64,000 bases of DNA from Amycolatopsis orientalis DSM 40040 = KCTC 9412 (GTDB taxonomy: Bacteria; Actinomycetota; Actinomycetes; Mycobacteriales; Pseudonocardiaceae): NCBI RefSeq assembly GCF_000478275.1, contig NZ_ASJB01000044.1, positions 62,001-126,000 of the forward strand, given 5' to 3'. Below are positions 40,035 through 49,172 of this stretch, piece by piece; the stretch's first letter is position 1, and every line of letters begins with the position of its first letter. A program made the translations under genes and the position numbers. Under the pieces are notes generated by a model, which made no database searches, was not told the origin of the DNA, and was given only the letters and a program-made list of their open reading frames with translations.

Positions 40035-41890
40035 CGGTTTCCGGCCTGGAACGGGCACGGCAGGCTCTGCGTCGGGGTGACGTCGATGCTTTGCTCGGCG
40101 AGCGGGAATGTGCGTGGCTCGATGTGAAGGACGGTGTCTACCGTCTGGACCAGCCCAAAGGGGCCGACGAGCTGGCCAAGGACGTGACGGCATTCGCGAA
40201 TACCCCGCATGGCGGCCTGCTGGTGGTGGGCTTCGCCGCCCGAAAGGAACACGGCGAGGAGATCATCGAGGTTCTCAACCCGGTTCCTCGCAGGCTCGTC
40301 AATTTCGATCAGTACCGCCAGGTCATCGCCGCTCGTGTGCTGCCCGCCCTGCGTGATGTGACGGTCGAGTGGATTGACTGCGGCAACGACGCCGGTGTTC
40401 TGGTCATCGACATTCCGGCCCAGCCGCGCTCGAGCCAGCTGTTCGCCGTTCCCGCTCCGGCGGGAACGGCTGAGGTGGGCAAGATCGCCGTCGCCGTCCC
40501 GGTGCGGGACGGCGACGGGACTCGCTGGCTGCGACCGCACGAAATCCGGCACTTCATCGGTCTGGGCTACGCCAATTCCGGCGACGGGGACGACAAGCTG
40601 GCAGCCCTTCTCGCGGCCATCCAAGCTCCGCGCGACGAGCAGCCGAAGTACGTAGTCGGTGGCACCGACCCCCGCTGGAGCGGAGTGCTCCGGAAGGCCG
40701 TCAGCGACCTCGCCGAGATGCGTTTTGTGCTGGGCGATCCCATCTCCGATGCCGACTCGATCGGCCCGGGCGTGGCGCAGCACTTCCGAGAGCCAGGACA
40801 GCAAGCCGGTTGGGTTTTGTGCGCTCAACCCCGGTACCGGCCGGTTGCGGTCGCCGAGGAGATCTGGCAGGCGTTGCGTGAGCAGGGAAGCGGTGCTCCG
40901 GACAGCGACGCGCTGGGTGCGCTCGGGTTTCCGTCAGGAGTTTCGGCGTTCGTGCGCATCGTGGGTCGGGATGCTCAGACGGTGCGGTTGTCCGGCGGTC
41001 GCTGGGGCCGCGGTCGGCTGCTGCGCTGGCCCGACCCACGTGGGCGTGACTGGCGGTGGGAACCTCACCCGACGCCCAGCGCGATGACGTCGGCTGCGAC
41101 GCGTTCCTGGACCGGTTCGCTGAATCCGCCGCAGCTGCGGGCGCGGGTACTGGCGATCCTGCCCTTCGCCGACGCTGGCGACGCCAAGCTCACCCCGAGC
41201 GCCCTGGACGAGACGCTGCCGCTGATGCCGTCCAGCGCACTGGGGAGGTTCACCACGATGCTGTCGTCCCGCCGCGGCGGGAACTTGGCCCCGAGCGCAT
41301 GGGTCCCGGGTGCCCACGGCAACGCCAGCGACCGGCTGAGCCAGATCAGCTCGATCACTGCCCCGGACGGGGAGCCCGCGTTGTCCGCCGAAGTGATGAT
41401 GACGCTGCCGCTGGAGTCGCACGGATCCGCGGTCATCACGTGCGCCGAGGTCCGCGTCGAGAACTTCGATGCTTGGTCCAAGGCCTTGAATGATCCGGTG
41501 ACGGATCTGCGCTGGTCGGTGGACGAGCTCGTCGAGTTCATGGGGGCGGCCTGGGTCACTGCGGCCGAGATGCTGCCCCAGCTGATCGAAGCTGTTGGAC
41601 CCGAGCTGATGACTCCAAGCTTCTGGGGCGGGGTCCCGCGGATGGAACTGTCGATCAGCGCCGAGTCGCCGCATAGCCACGAGCCTGGTCGGCAACTGCT
41701 GCTGGCCGACGTCCTCGACCTGGACCCTTTGGGGCACAGTGATCGCCGTGACCAGTTGACCGAGCTGTTCGTCTCGGTGCCCTCGGCGCCGGGGCTGAAT
41801 CCGGATTCGCGGCGTCGCCTGATCCGGTCGGTGTTGGTGGCGATGGCGCGCAGCTACGGCTTCATGCACGTTCAGGAAAATGTCTTCTGA
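40031..41890 (+). CDS. AlbA_2/Schlafen-like putative DNA-binding protein
   Basis: The protein has 619 residues from ATG 40031. Residues 20-150 form an AlbA_2 (Schlafen-like) domain: ERECAWLDVKDGVYRLDQPK, GADELAKDVTAFANTPHGGL, LVVGFAARKEHGEEIIEVLN and the closing strands DAGVLVIDIPAQPRSSQLFA. The 'E-x-x-W-L-D-V-K ... D-V-T-A-F-A-N' pattern is the family hallmark; it is used by bacterial regulators and by some anti-phage proteins. The remaining 450 residues are mixed alpha/beta with no known motif (LTPSALDETLPLMPSSALGR, MGAAWVTAAEMLPQLIEAVG). It sits beside the SARP-STAND locus, possibly as a further conflict or regulatory component. Confidence 0.7.
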   Translation: MTVSGLERARQALRRGDVDALLGERECAWLDVKDGVYRLDQPKGADELAKDVTAFANTPHGGLLVVGFAARKEHGEEIIEVLNPVPRRLVNFDQYRQVIAARVLPALRDVTVEWIDCGNDAGVLVIDIPAQPRSSQLFAVPAPAGTAEVGKIAVAVPVRDGDGTRWLRPHEIRHFIGLGYANSGDGDDKLAALLAAIQAPRDEQPKYVVGGTDPRWSGVLRKAVSDLAEMRFVLGDPISDADSIGPGVAQHFREPGQQAGWVLCAQPRYRPVAVAEEIWQALREQGSGAPDSDALGALGFPSGVSAFVRIVGRDAQTVRLSGGRWGRGRLLRWPDPRGRDWRWEPHPTPSAMTSAATRSWTGSLNPPQLRARVLAILPFADAGDAKLTPSALDETLPLMPSSALGRFTTMLSSRRGGNLAPSAWVPGAHGNASDRLSQISSITAPDGEPALSAEVMMTLPLESHGSAVITCAEVRVENFDAWSKALNDPVTDLRWSVDELVEFMGAAWVTAAEMLPQLIEAVGPELMTPSFWGGVPRMELSISAESPHSHEPGRQLLLADVLDLDPLGHSDRRDQLTELFVSVPSAPGLNPDSRRRLIRSVLVAMARSYGFMHVQENVF

Positions 41891-42057
41891 GTGGCGATCT
41901 TGATCGAGTCATGGGCCCGCAGTTCGGCGATCGCCCGGTGCGGCCGCGCCGACGGCTGATTCGACACGATCGCGTGCAGGTCTTCGTCGAGTCGGCTCCG
42001 GCTCTCGCACATGCGGATGCGCGGCCTCGGCGTTCGTGCCGCCGAGTTCTGCGCTCG

Positions 42058-42801
42058 TCACGGCTCGGAGAGGTCGAGGACGAGGATCAGGCGCGCTCTG
42101 CTGCGTGATGATGGCTGTCGGGTGTGGGAGTGTTTCGATGGCGGGGCAGGTTCGCTGGTGATGACTTGCAGGGTCGGCGGGCTGCTTTCGGCAGGTTCGC
42201 GTTCGGGCCTGGGCTCCCAGTGGGGGTCGAGTTCATGCCAGAGCCGGGGCCAGTCGATCTCGGGGAAGTGGCGGGCGAGTGCGCCGCCGGTGTTCGCGTA
42301 GGGCTGGGGCACGATCTCGGGTCTGCCGCGCGCGTGTTCCGCAATGTATGTCGTCCACCAGTCGGTGTGACGTGTGCAGGCCTCGCACCACTGCCGTTGG
42401 CCGGTTGTCCAGTCGGTGAGCAGGGTGCTTCGGCTTGAGCTGCGATCGCATCGTCCTTTCCGGGGCATCGGCGCCTGGCAGACTCGCTTGGCGGCTGGGG
42501 GTTGGTAGCGGCGGATGTCCTTGCGTAGTAGCTCCCGGATCGGGTCGAGGCGTCGCTCGGCGTACCAGGCGGTCAAGTCCTGGTCGCTCCTTCCAGGCGC
42601 TGTCACCGGGCCGCCTGACGTGCGCTGTGGTCCGAGCGCCAGGTCCTGGATGGCTCCCAGTGTCACTTGGTCGTGCATGCCGCCGTCGAGGATCGTGGCG
42701 ATCGCCGCGCCGGTGCCGAAAAGTGCACCCGTCACGCGTGGATCGGCCGCGAGGCGCTGAACTCGCTGGGCAAGTGCGAGATCCTGTTCGCGTGTGGTCA
42801 T
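42058..42801 (-). CDS. Cys-containing protein coupled to a recombinase-type gene
   Basis: The protein has 247 residues from ATG 42801. Residues 1-75 are helical (MTTREQDLALAQRVQRLAAD, GAAIATILDGGMHDQVTLGA). Residues 110-150 hold KRVCQAPMPRKGRCDRSSSR and GQRQWCEACTRHTDWWTTYI, where C-x8-C and C-x-x-C could bind zinc. A Pro/Arg-rich tail follows. The ATG overlaps the upstream stop by 4 bases, so translation is coupled to the recombinase core-domain gene. I do not recognise the family. The constant pairing with a recombinase-like domain would suggest a mobile-element accessory, which remains to be shown. Confidence 0.6.
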   Translation of the reverse strand: MTTREQDLALAQRVQRLAADPRVTGALFGTGAAIATILDGGMHDQVTLGAIQDLALGPQRTSGGPVTAPGRSDQDLTAWYAERRLDPIRELLRKDIRRYQPPAAKRVCQAPMPRKGRCDRSSSRSTLLTDWTTGQRQWCEACTRHTDWWTTYIAEHARGRPEIVPQPYANTGGALARHFPEIDWPRLWHELDPHWEPRPEREPAESSPPTLQVITSEPAPPSKHSHTRQPSSRSRARLILVLDLSEP

Positions 42802-43238
42802 GGCCGCTCGCTGCCGACGTCGTGTGGGCGCGGGATCGTGGCGCGGCGTGGTCGTGGTGATCGTCGTCCGGTGACGCGCCAGGCCGGCGGGTGGGTTCGG
42901 TTGAAGGTGTCGGCGAAGCCGCGGAGGGCTTGTTTGGCGGCGCGATCGTCGGGCGCCTGGCCCGTGCTGCGTTCGGCCCAGTAGACCAGCGCGTTGATGG
43001 TCTGGCGGATGGTGTCGGGCCGGTACTTGGGGTATGTGTCGGTGTCCTGGTCGGTCGTGTCGTCCCAGCGGGCGATCTGGTCGTCGACGTACTCGAGGAC
43101 CTTGGCGGCCGTGATCGCGTTCGTGCCGGTCTGGTAGCCGCGAAGGTGGCACCAGTGCTGGTAGTGCGCGAGGCGCGCGCGGTAGCAGCTGAGCGTCTTG
43201 TCGGAGTACCGACGCAGCATCGACGGGCGAAGTTCCAT
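42798..43238 (-). CDS. Stand-alone recombinase core-binding (SAM-like) domain protein
   Basis: About 146 residues from ATG 43238 (a GTG at 43265 is also possible; neither has a strong ribosome site). Residues 8-100 read MLRRYSDKTLSCYRARLAHY, QHWCHLRGYQTGTNAITAAK, VLEYVDDQIARWDDTTDQDT and PDTIRQTINALVYWAERSTG. This is the N-terminal core-binding domain of tyrosine recombinases. The catalytic R-H-R-H-Y part is absent, and the frame ends in basic sequence with an ATGA overlap to the next gene. It is either a truncated integrase or a domain adopted as a DNA-binding protein in a two-gene unit. Confidence 0.6.
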   Translation of the reverse strand: MELRPSMLRRYSDKTLSCYRARLAHYQHWCHLRGYQTGTNAITAAKVLEYVDDQIARWDDTTDQDTDTYPKYRPDTIRQTINALVYWAERSTGQAPDDRAAKQALRGFADTFNRTHPPAWRVTGRRSPRPRRATIPRPHDVGSERP

Positions 43239-43842
43239 CTCGGAACGCGAAGACCTGGACACCACTCCAGAATGCCATTAACCCGGTTTCATCGACCGCA
43301 CGAACCCCTGTTTCACATCTGCGAGCGCAGCGCACTGACGATCCGATTCGCGGTCACCACAAAATGTGGGGGATACCCGCCGGTATCACCCACGCCGCCC
43401 TGCCAGTGCGCGCCGGCGACGGGACTCTCACTGCAGGTCCATGGCCCTGCCAGCCCAGCATGACACTACTGTCAGTAATCGACGGTAAGTGCGGCTGTCG
43501 ACGCGAGAACCACATTAGCACCATACACTTTTCCTCGATAAAGCGAATATGGCGGTCAATGCAATATCCGCATTAGAACCACACACTTTCCTTCATGAGC
43601 AGAATTCGTGGCGCCGAGTCGCGGAAACCCTTCGATGCGCCTTATGGCCTCGGGTGATGAACGCGCCGAGAAACGGGTCGGATATGCCTGGGCGGCATGC
43701 CGTCGAGTGACTCAACCTGGTGCGACCTCCAGGCCGCCTGACTGTCCATTGTGGATCTGCTGGGCCTTTTCTGGGCCTTTTGCGGTCCGGTCGCAACCGG
43801 TAGCAACCGGTCCTGATCAGCACAAACAGCCCGCACGGCGGA
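43239..43842. other. Intergenic region without a recognisable gene
   Basis: About 600 bases between the recombinase-like gene and the terminator of a leftward gene. An AT-richer block at 43470-43600 contains two near copies of 'ACCACA(T/C)...ACACTTTCC' (around 43509 and 43578), which suggests a promoter or short repeats. The frames on the right half are Arg/Pro-rich shadows. No ribosome site was found. Confidence 0.45.
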
Positions 43843-43881
43843 GGGGGCGTTCAAAGCTCGGACATGAGCCTGAACGCCCCC
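43843..43881 (-). terminator. Strong two-part hairpin after a leftward orphan gene
   Basis: GGGGGCGTTCA (43843-43853) and TGAACGCCCCC (43871-43881) form a perfect 11-bp stem. Inside it, GCTC and GAGC close a second stem around GGACAT. It lies about 30 bases downstream of the leftward gene ending at 43910 and is the clearest terminator in the window. Confidence 0.7.
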
Positions 43882-43909
43882 TCGGGGACCTACCTGGCGG
43901 GTTGGCCGG

Positions 43910-44332
43910 TTAGGGCTGCGGGGGCTGGTCGCGCCACCAGCGCTGGCCGGCTTCGGGCAGGGTGGAGATCGGGTCGTAGTAGGGGTAGCGCTGCTGCAGC
44001 GCCTCGTCGGCGTTGGCCACGTTTTCCCTGTCTACGCTGGTCAGGTAGTTCTTGGTCCAGTAGGAGATCCCGAGTTCGCGGTCGTATTCGGCGAGCTGGT
44101 GCACCCAGCGCTTCCCGACGTAGGGGACGTCGCAGACGATCCGCGGCGTCGCGTAACCCGGCAGATACCCCATGATCGCGTGCTGCAGTTCCTGTGCCTC
44201 GTGCACGGAAACCCGCCAGTGCTCGGCGTTCGGGATCATGTCGCACATGGAAAAGTCTGGCCTGCCGACGACTTCCACGGCAACTCCCCAAGTCAAGAAT
44301 TGGCAAGCATGACCTAGTTGGAGCGTGGTCAT
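43910..44332 (-). CDS. Orphan soluble protein
   Basis: The protein has 140 residues from ATG 44332 (GCGAG ribosome site, 4-base spacing); longer starts exist upstream but lack one. Segments: MTTLQLGHACQFLTWGVAVE, VVGRPDFSMCDMIPNAEHWR, VHEAQELQHAIMGYLPGYAT and VPYVGKRWVHQLAEYDRELG, ending WWRDQPPQP. It is rich in Trp, Tyr and His and has the look of a compact immunity or antitoxin-type protein, but no family can be named. The only sure context is the strong terminator downstream. Confidence 0.55.
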   Translation of the reverse strand: MTTLQLGHACQFLTWGVAVEVVGRPDFSMCDMIPNAEHWRVSVHEAQELQHAIMGYLPGYATPRIVCDVPYVGKRWVHQLAEYDRELGISYWTKNYLTSVDRENVANADEALQQRYPYYDPISTLPEAGQRWWRDQPPQP

Positions 44333-44503
44333 CAGCTCGCCGGTCGAGTGTCGCGTAGGTGGAGCAGCTACCGATGCGACTCCAGTCATCGACATGGGTG
44401 ATGGCATAGGTCCAGGACGAGCGTCCGCAGAAGGGTCGACGAGCCAGAGGGGTGCTGCGGGGCGCCGCAGCAACTGGGGAGGCCTTCGAACGGTTCAAGA
44501 AAG

Positions 44504-44698
44504 ATGTTCGAGAGCCAGCCGCATCTGCTTGCGCTCACCGGCCCGGACGCGCCCGCGTCGCTGCACGTCAAGCTGATGAACCCCGAACGCAGCCAGGTGA
44601 TCATCCAGGGGCGCACCTGGCTCTTCGTGGCTGAATGGCTCGCTATGACGACCAGCACCACGCCGCCAGTCGTGACGCCACTCGCGAGGTGTACGTAA
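44504..44698 (+). CDS. Short orphan frame, possibly a gene fragment
   Basis: A frame of 64 codons from ATG 44504 reads MFESQPHLLALTGPDAPASL, HVKLMNPERSQVIIQGRTWL and FVAEWLAMTTSTTPPVV with good GC3 bias. The upstream ribosome site (AAGAAAG) is weak and the middle looks like an internal beta strand pair. It may be what is left of a larger gene. The remaining DNA to 44975 shows nothing else. Confidence 0.35.
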   Translation: MFESQPHLLALTGPDAPASLHVKLMNPERSQVIIQGRTWLFVAEWLAMTTSTTPPVVTPLARCT

Positions 44699-44975
44699 AC
44701 CCTCCGACCCTAGCTGCATTCCATGATGATTGCGGTGCACTGTGTGATCGCTTGATGAGCTTCCGGGTCTGCAGCTGGCAGCGGGCGCCTGGAACTAGAA
44801 ATGTTGGCTAGCGGCCTGCGATCGCCTACGTAACCATCTGTAGTCAGTCTGATACTTCTGAGTGAACCTGACCTGCGAAGAGCGACCTCTTTCCGGTTCC
44901 CACCTACCGTAGCTGTCGGGATGCTCGCTGTGGTGGCGGTATGGGGGCCGCTGCTGTGAGGGTGCGGGGGAGGGA

Positions 44976-47666
44976 ATGGCTGAGCAGGGCAAGGCTGGCT
45001 TTTCAGTGCCGCTACGCGTGCGCGAGTTTCGCTCGCTGTGGATGGCCGAACTGGTCTCGATCGCCGGTGACCAGGTCGCTCGTGTGGCGCTGTCGCTGGT
45101 GGTGTTCGCTCAGACGTCGTCCGCGGTTCTGACCGCGCTGACGTACGGCCTGACTTTTGTGCCTTCGGTGCTGGGCGGGTTTCTCCTCTCCGGTCTGGCC
45201 GATCGTTTTCCGCGGCGGACAGTGATCGTTATCGCAGATATCGTGCGCGCGGTCCTGGCTTCGATGATGGCGATTCCAGCTATGCCGCTGCCCGCGTTGT
45301 GGGTATGCGTGGGGTTGCTGAGCGTCGTGGCGGGCCCCTTCAAAGCCGCTCACATGTCGCTGATCCCGCAGATCCTCGAGCGCGATGACGAATACGCAGT
45401 GGGTGTCGCCCTTCGGCAGTTCACCGCCCAGGCTGCTCAGCTCGCTGGTTTCGCTGGCGGCGGGTTGCTGCTAGTCGTCGTTGAACCCCACGTCGGCATG
45501 CTGGTGAACTCGGCGACCTTCCTGTGCAGCGCGGTCCTGATTCTTGCCGGAGTTCGTGCGCGACCGGCCGCTCGATGTCAATCGGTAGCCCATGAACATC
45601 GTGTCGGCGACCTTGGTCACCGTGGCCAGCTCGCCGTCCTTTTTGGGTTGGCGTGCCTCCTTGGCCTGTACATCGTGCCGGAGGGGCTTGCTGTGCCGTA
45701 TGCCGACGAGCTGGGTGTCGCCGCTTGGAGTGTGGGTCTTCTCCTAGCGGCCGATCCTGCTGGAAGCGCGATCGGTGCGTGGCTCACGACTCGCATACGG
45801 ATTCCGACTTCACCGCTTGCCGCTCTCGTGCTCGCGGCCGCGGCCGGACTCGTCCTCGTGGTCTGCGGTCTCGGTCCCGGGCTGCCGATATCCGTAGCGC
45901 TCTGGGGACTCTCCGGCGCCCTTTCCACCGCGTATCTCATTCAGACGCAGACGATGGTCGTCCGGATCGTTCCTGACCGGCACCTCGGTCGGGTGATGGG
46001 CCGGATGGCCACCTGTATGTACTGCTCGCAAGGTGTCGCCGTGGTTCTCGGTGGGCTTGCTGCTGAATCGTTCGGCTCGTTCCGTGCGGTCGCGGGTGCA
46101 GGGCTGATCGCTGCTGTTCTGGCGTTGGCGCTCCTCGGTATCTGGAACTGGACCGGCTCCCGGCGAAGGCGCGGGAACCGGTCCGAACGCGTTGCGGATT
46201 CACCTCACCATTCCTTTCCGGCCACGACGAGCACCTCCTCCCAGGAAACGGACTGCACGGACGGCTCGCCGGCGGAGGCGGGAGCAACGCCAACCGCGGC
46301 TGGACCGTCCGGGGACGCAAGCGCAGCCAGTATGAAGGGTGAGGATCACAGGACGAGCGGCCGGACGCGCAGCGTATTCAGGCGCAACCGAAGAGCGACG
46401 AGGGGGAGGCTCTTCGCCTTGCGCCCGCGCGTGGTCGCTTTCGTCGTTGGCGTCGTGACAGCTGCGACTGTCACAACGGTCGTGGTGGCGGTGAACAGCT
46501 CGGTCAGCGCGACAGGCTGGATCGAATTCGCGGTACTGCTCGGCGCGGGGCTGGCCGTCGCGGAAGCGACGCGGTACATCGAACGCATCCGCAGACAGCT
46601 ATCGGATACGCCGCATGTCAACATGAGCTCGGTTTCGATCTTGGCCGTGACCATGTTGGCCGGTCCGGCTCTCGGCGCGGCGACAGTTGTCCTCCTATAC
46701 CTGCATTTGTGGTGGAGGACGTGGCGCTGGACTTCCGGCGTCCCGATCTACCGAGCGGTGTTCAACGCCAGTGTGATGATCTTGTCGGTCTATGCGGCGT
46801 GGATCGTCGTTCACGCGGTTCCACATGGCCAAATCCTGGACATCGTCGGGCCCCAGGACCTGATCGGGCCGGTGCTGGTCATCGCGACATTCTGGGCGAT
46901 GAACTCCGTGCTCGTCGGGGCGGTGATCGCGCTCGAGGACGGCGAACGATCCTGCGCGCGGCTGCTGGGGAGCTGGAGCGACAACGCCTTAGAAATCGTC
47001 ACACTGTGCATCGGCGTTCTGACTGCGGCGTTGATGATCTGGCGGCCATGGCTGATCGCGTTCGTGTTGCCCACCGTCTACGTGCTGCACCGCAGCGTCC
47101 TCGTCAAGCACCTCGAGCAAGCAGCGACCACGGATCGGAAGACCGGCCTCCTCAACGCGACCAGTTGGCGAAGCCTCTCTGAACGTGCGTTCGGCAAAGC
47201 CAAGCGCTACCGAACGTCCGTAGCGCTCCTGATGCTCGACCTCGACAACTTCAAACGCATCAACGACACCCACGGTCACCTTGTCGGCGACCGGGTGCTC
47301 CAAACCGTTGCTGACACCGTTCGGCGTCAGGTCCGCGCGTACGACCTGACCGGACGCTTCGGCGGCGAAGAGTTCGTCATTCTCCTGCCAGACGCAGCGG
47401 TCGACGACGCCGTCAGCGTTGCCGAGCGGATCTGCGCGGCCGTTCGAGCGCTCCGCTTCGGCGAAGAAGGCGAGCAGCTTGCCGAACTTCGAGTCAGTGT
47501 GTCGATCGGCGCCGCACAGTATCCCGGCGTTGGACAGGACCTCGAAGAGTTACTTCTCGCCGCGGACAACGCGATGTTCGCCGCCAAGCAGTCGGGGCGC
47601 GACCGCGTTTGCGTGGTCAAGGGCGCACCGGCACAACCGCGGGTTCCTCAGGCTGACCGCCGCTGA
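44976..47666 (+). CDS. MFS transporter fused to a membrane region and a GGDEF domain
   Basis: The protein has 896 residues in one uninterrupted frame. Residues 1-400 are a major facilitator superfamily unit with about 12 spans (VREFRSLWMAELVSIAGDQV; LSGLADRFPRRTVIVIADIV holds the loop 2-3 motif; VVRIVPDRHLGRVMGRMATC). Residues 405-480 are a polar Ser/Thr/Pro/Arg linker. Residues 490-705 add about seven more hydrophobic helices. Residues 715-885 are a diguanylate cyclase domain: TDRKTGLLNATSWRSL, LMLDLDNFKRINDTHGHLVG, then RAYDLTGRFGGEEFVILLPD with the GGEEF catalytic loop and an R-x-x-D inhibitory site. It should make cyclic di-GMP, perhaps gated by transport. Such a fusion is unusual. The start ATG 44976 has GGGGGAGG very close to it. 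Confidence 0.8.
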   Translation: MAEQGKAGFSVPLRVREFRSLWMAELVSIAGDQVARVALSLVVFAQTSSAVLTALTYGLTFVPSVLGGFLLSGLADRFPRRTVIVIADIVRAVLASMMAIPAMPLPALWVCVGLLSVVAGPFKAAHMSLIPQILERDDEYAVGVALRQFTAQAAQLAGFAGGGLLLVVVEPHVGMLVNSATFLCSAVLILAGVRARPAARCQSVAHEHRVGDLGHRGQLAVLFGLACLLGLYIVPEGLAVPYADELGVAAWSVGLLLAADPAGSAIGAWLTTRIRIPTSPLAALVLAAAAGLVLVVCGLGPGLPISVALWGLSGALSTAYLIQTQTMVVRIVPDRHLGRVMGRMATCMYCSQGVAVVLGGLAAESFGSFRAVAGAGLIAAVLALALLGIWNWTGSRRRRGNRSERVADSPHHSFPATTSTSSQETDCTDGSPAEAGATPTAAGPSGDASAASMKGEDHRTSGRTRSVFRRNRRATRGRLFALRPRVVAFVVGVVTAATVTTVVVAVNSSVSATGWIEFAVLLGAGLAVAEATRYIERIRRQLSDTPHVNMSSVSILAVTMLAGPALGAATVVLLYLHLWWRTWRWTSGVPIYRAVFNASVMILSVYAAWIVVHAVPHGQILDIVGPQDLIGPVLVIATFWAMNSVLVGAVIALEDGERSCARLLGSWSDNALEIVTLCIGVLTAALMIWRPWLIAFVLPTVYVLHRSVLVKHLEQAATTDRKTGLLNATSWRSLSERAFGKAKRYRTSVALLMLDLDNFKRINDTHGHLVGDRVLQTVADTVRRQVRAYDLTGRFGGEEFVILLPDAAVDDAVSVAERICAAVRALRFGEEGEQLAELRVSVSIGAAQYPGVGQDLEELLLAADNAMFAAKQSGRDRVCVVKGAPAQPRVPQADRR

Positions 47667-47668
47667 CG

Positions 47669-48106
47669 TCAATCGACCCGGACGGCGTCGTGGTCGTCCT
47701 GATCCTCGTACTCCTGAGCCCACTCGACGAGCGGACGAACTGCCCGAAGGAGGGCTCGACCCTTGGGCGTCAGCTCGTAGACAGAGACGCCGGAGCGCTG
47801 CGGGTCCGTGCGTTTATCGATCAAGCTGTGTCCCTGTGCTCGCTTCAACGTGTCGGTGAATACGCGATCTGACAGCGGGGCACGTCCACCGGGACGATGT
47901 TCGGCTGTGTTGACCGCCGTCAACAGTTCCTTGTACGGCAGCTCCCCTAGCGCGAGCGCGGCGAGGACGGAGATCGTCCACTGCCCGCGGAGAATCGAGA
48001 CGGCATCATTCACCCTCTGCTGATACGAGACGTTCTCCCCACCCATACCGTCAGCTAACACGACTCGGCGGCACGGCATGCGGGAAACCTCGGCTCGGTC
48101 GGTCAC
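47669..48106 (-). CDS. HxlR-type winged-helix regulator
   Basis: The protein has 145 residues from GTG 48106, or 125 from ATG 48047; the shorter form suits the family better. The domain begins YQQRVNDAVSILRGQWTISV and continues LAALALGELPYKELLTAVNT, LSDRVFTDTLKRAQGHSLID and SGVSVYELTPKGRALLRAVR. This is the HxlR winged helix (a 'G-x-W-T' helix, a recognition helix, then the wing). The usual redox Cys near the N-terminus is replaced by Ser/Leu in this segment. It converges with the MFS-GGDEF gene two bases apart. Confidence 0.7.
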   Translation of the reverse strand: MTDRAEVSRMPCRRVVLADGMGGENVSYQQRVNDAVSILRGQWTISVLAALALGELPYKELLTAVNTAEHRPGGRAPLSDRVFTDTLKRAQGHSLIDKRTDPQRSGVSVYELTPKGRALLRAVRPLVEWAQEYEDQDDHDAVRVD

Positions 48107-48466
48107 CTACCCCAAACGGGTGAAAGGTGGCCCACTGAGCCCACACTCACCCGGGTACTTACCTTGCACTCAGTCGGGCCCGTGGGTGTACGGGTTGATC
48201 TCAGCCAGGAAATGGACTGCCTGGTGACGCAAGGGGAGCGCGGTCGGTCGACTGGGTGTGGCGAGCCAGCGGGAGCAACGCGTTTTCGGGCTCGCTCATT
48301 CAGTTGGCCGCCGTTCATCAGCATCGTCCTCACAGGGACGTCCTCGCTCCGGTAGGCCCTGGGGCCGGTGCCGTGAACGCCGGCATAAGCAGTGAGAACG
48401 TGGGAGGACACGTGCTGGAACGAAGTGACTACCGACTTCGCTGTCCTGTTCGGTTGGGAGGTTTTA

Positions 48467-49108
48467 GTGGTTTCGACCATGGTGGTCGCGGTGGGCACGG
48501 GAAGCCTTGTCGCGGGCCCTGCACTGCTCGCGGCCGCGAAGCGCACGACGGGCACGGCGCTGGTGACTGGACTGTGGGCACAGGTCGCGGTCGCGGCCAC
48601 GATGTCGGCCGCGACGGTGGCGGCGAGCTGGATCGGCTGGCTTCGGCTGGGCACGACGCCGAGCTGGCCGGTGTGGTGCTGGGCCTGCGCGTTGGGAATT
48701 GGTCTCGCGCTCACGGATCTCCGATGCCGACGGCTTCCGTTTCCAATGGTGACGGCGCTGGCGGGCGGTTGCGCCATTCTTTTCTTCGACATCGCACTCA
48801 TGGACAGGGCCTGGTCGAGGTTCGGCTTCGCCTGCGCGGCTGCCGTGGTCATTTTCGGTCTCGTGTCTCTGGTTCAGATCTGCGCGCCGAACCACACCGG
48901 AGGAGGCGATACGGCGCTGTACGGCGCACTCGCGTTGTTTCTCGGTTGGTTCGGATGGGATGGCTTACTGCGTGGCCTGCTATTCGCCAGCGGACTTACC
49001 GCGGTGATCGCCCTCGTGGTCGCGGTGTCGTCCAAGAGCAAACATGCCACTTTCGCTGCCGGCCCGTCACTGCTCGGCGGAGCGTTGGCGAGCGTCGTCG
49101 TGGCATAG
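48467..49108 (+). CDS. Prepilin peptidase (A24 family), first gene of the Tad cluster
   Basis: About 213 residues from GTG 48467, chosen because GGGAGGTTTTA precedes it; the frame is open back to 48392. It has six hydrophobic spans. The two catalytic Asp of A24 peptidases are visible: one in LALTDLRCRRLPFPMV (D-x-x-x-R-R-x-P) and one in NHTGGGDTALYGALALFLGW (G-G-G-D). The N-terminal methyltransferase domain of long TadV/PilD enzymes is missing, as in the short TadV class. It would cleave the Flp-like pilin and pseudopilins encoded further down. Confidence 0.75.
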   Translation: MVSTMVVAVGTGSLVAGPALLAAAKRTTGTALVTGLWAQVAVAATMSAATVAASWIGWLRLGTTPSWPVWCWACALGIGLALTDLRCRRLPFPMVTALAGGCAILFFDIALMDRAWSRFGFACAAAVVIFGLVSLVQICAPNHTGGGDTALYGALALFLGWFGWDGLLRGLLFASGLTAVIALVVAVSSKSKHATFAAGPSLLGGALASVVVA

Positions 49109-49172
49109 ACAGATCGTTGAGCGCGGGACGGCGTGGTTGGGCACGGACCGGGGTCAGCATTGGGGAGGAATC

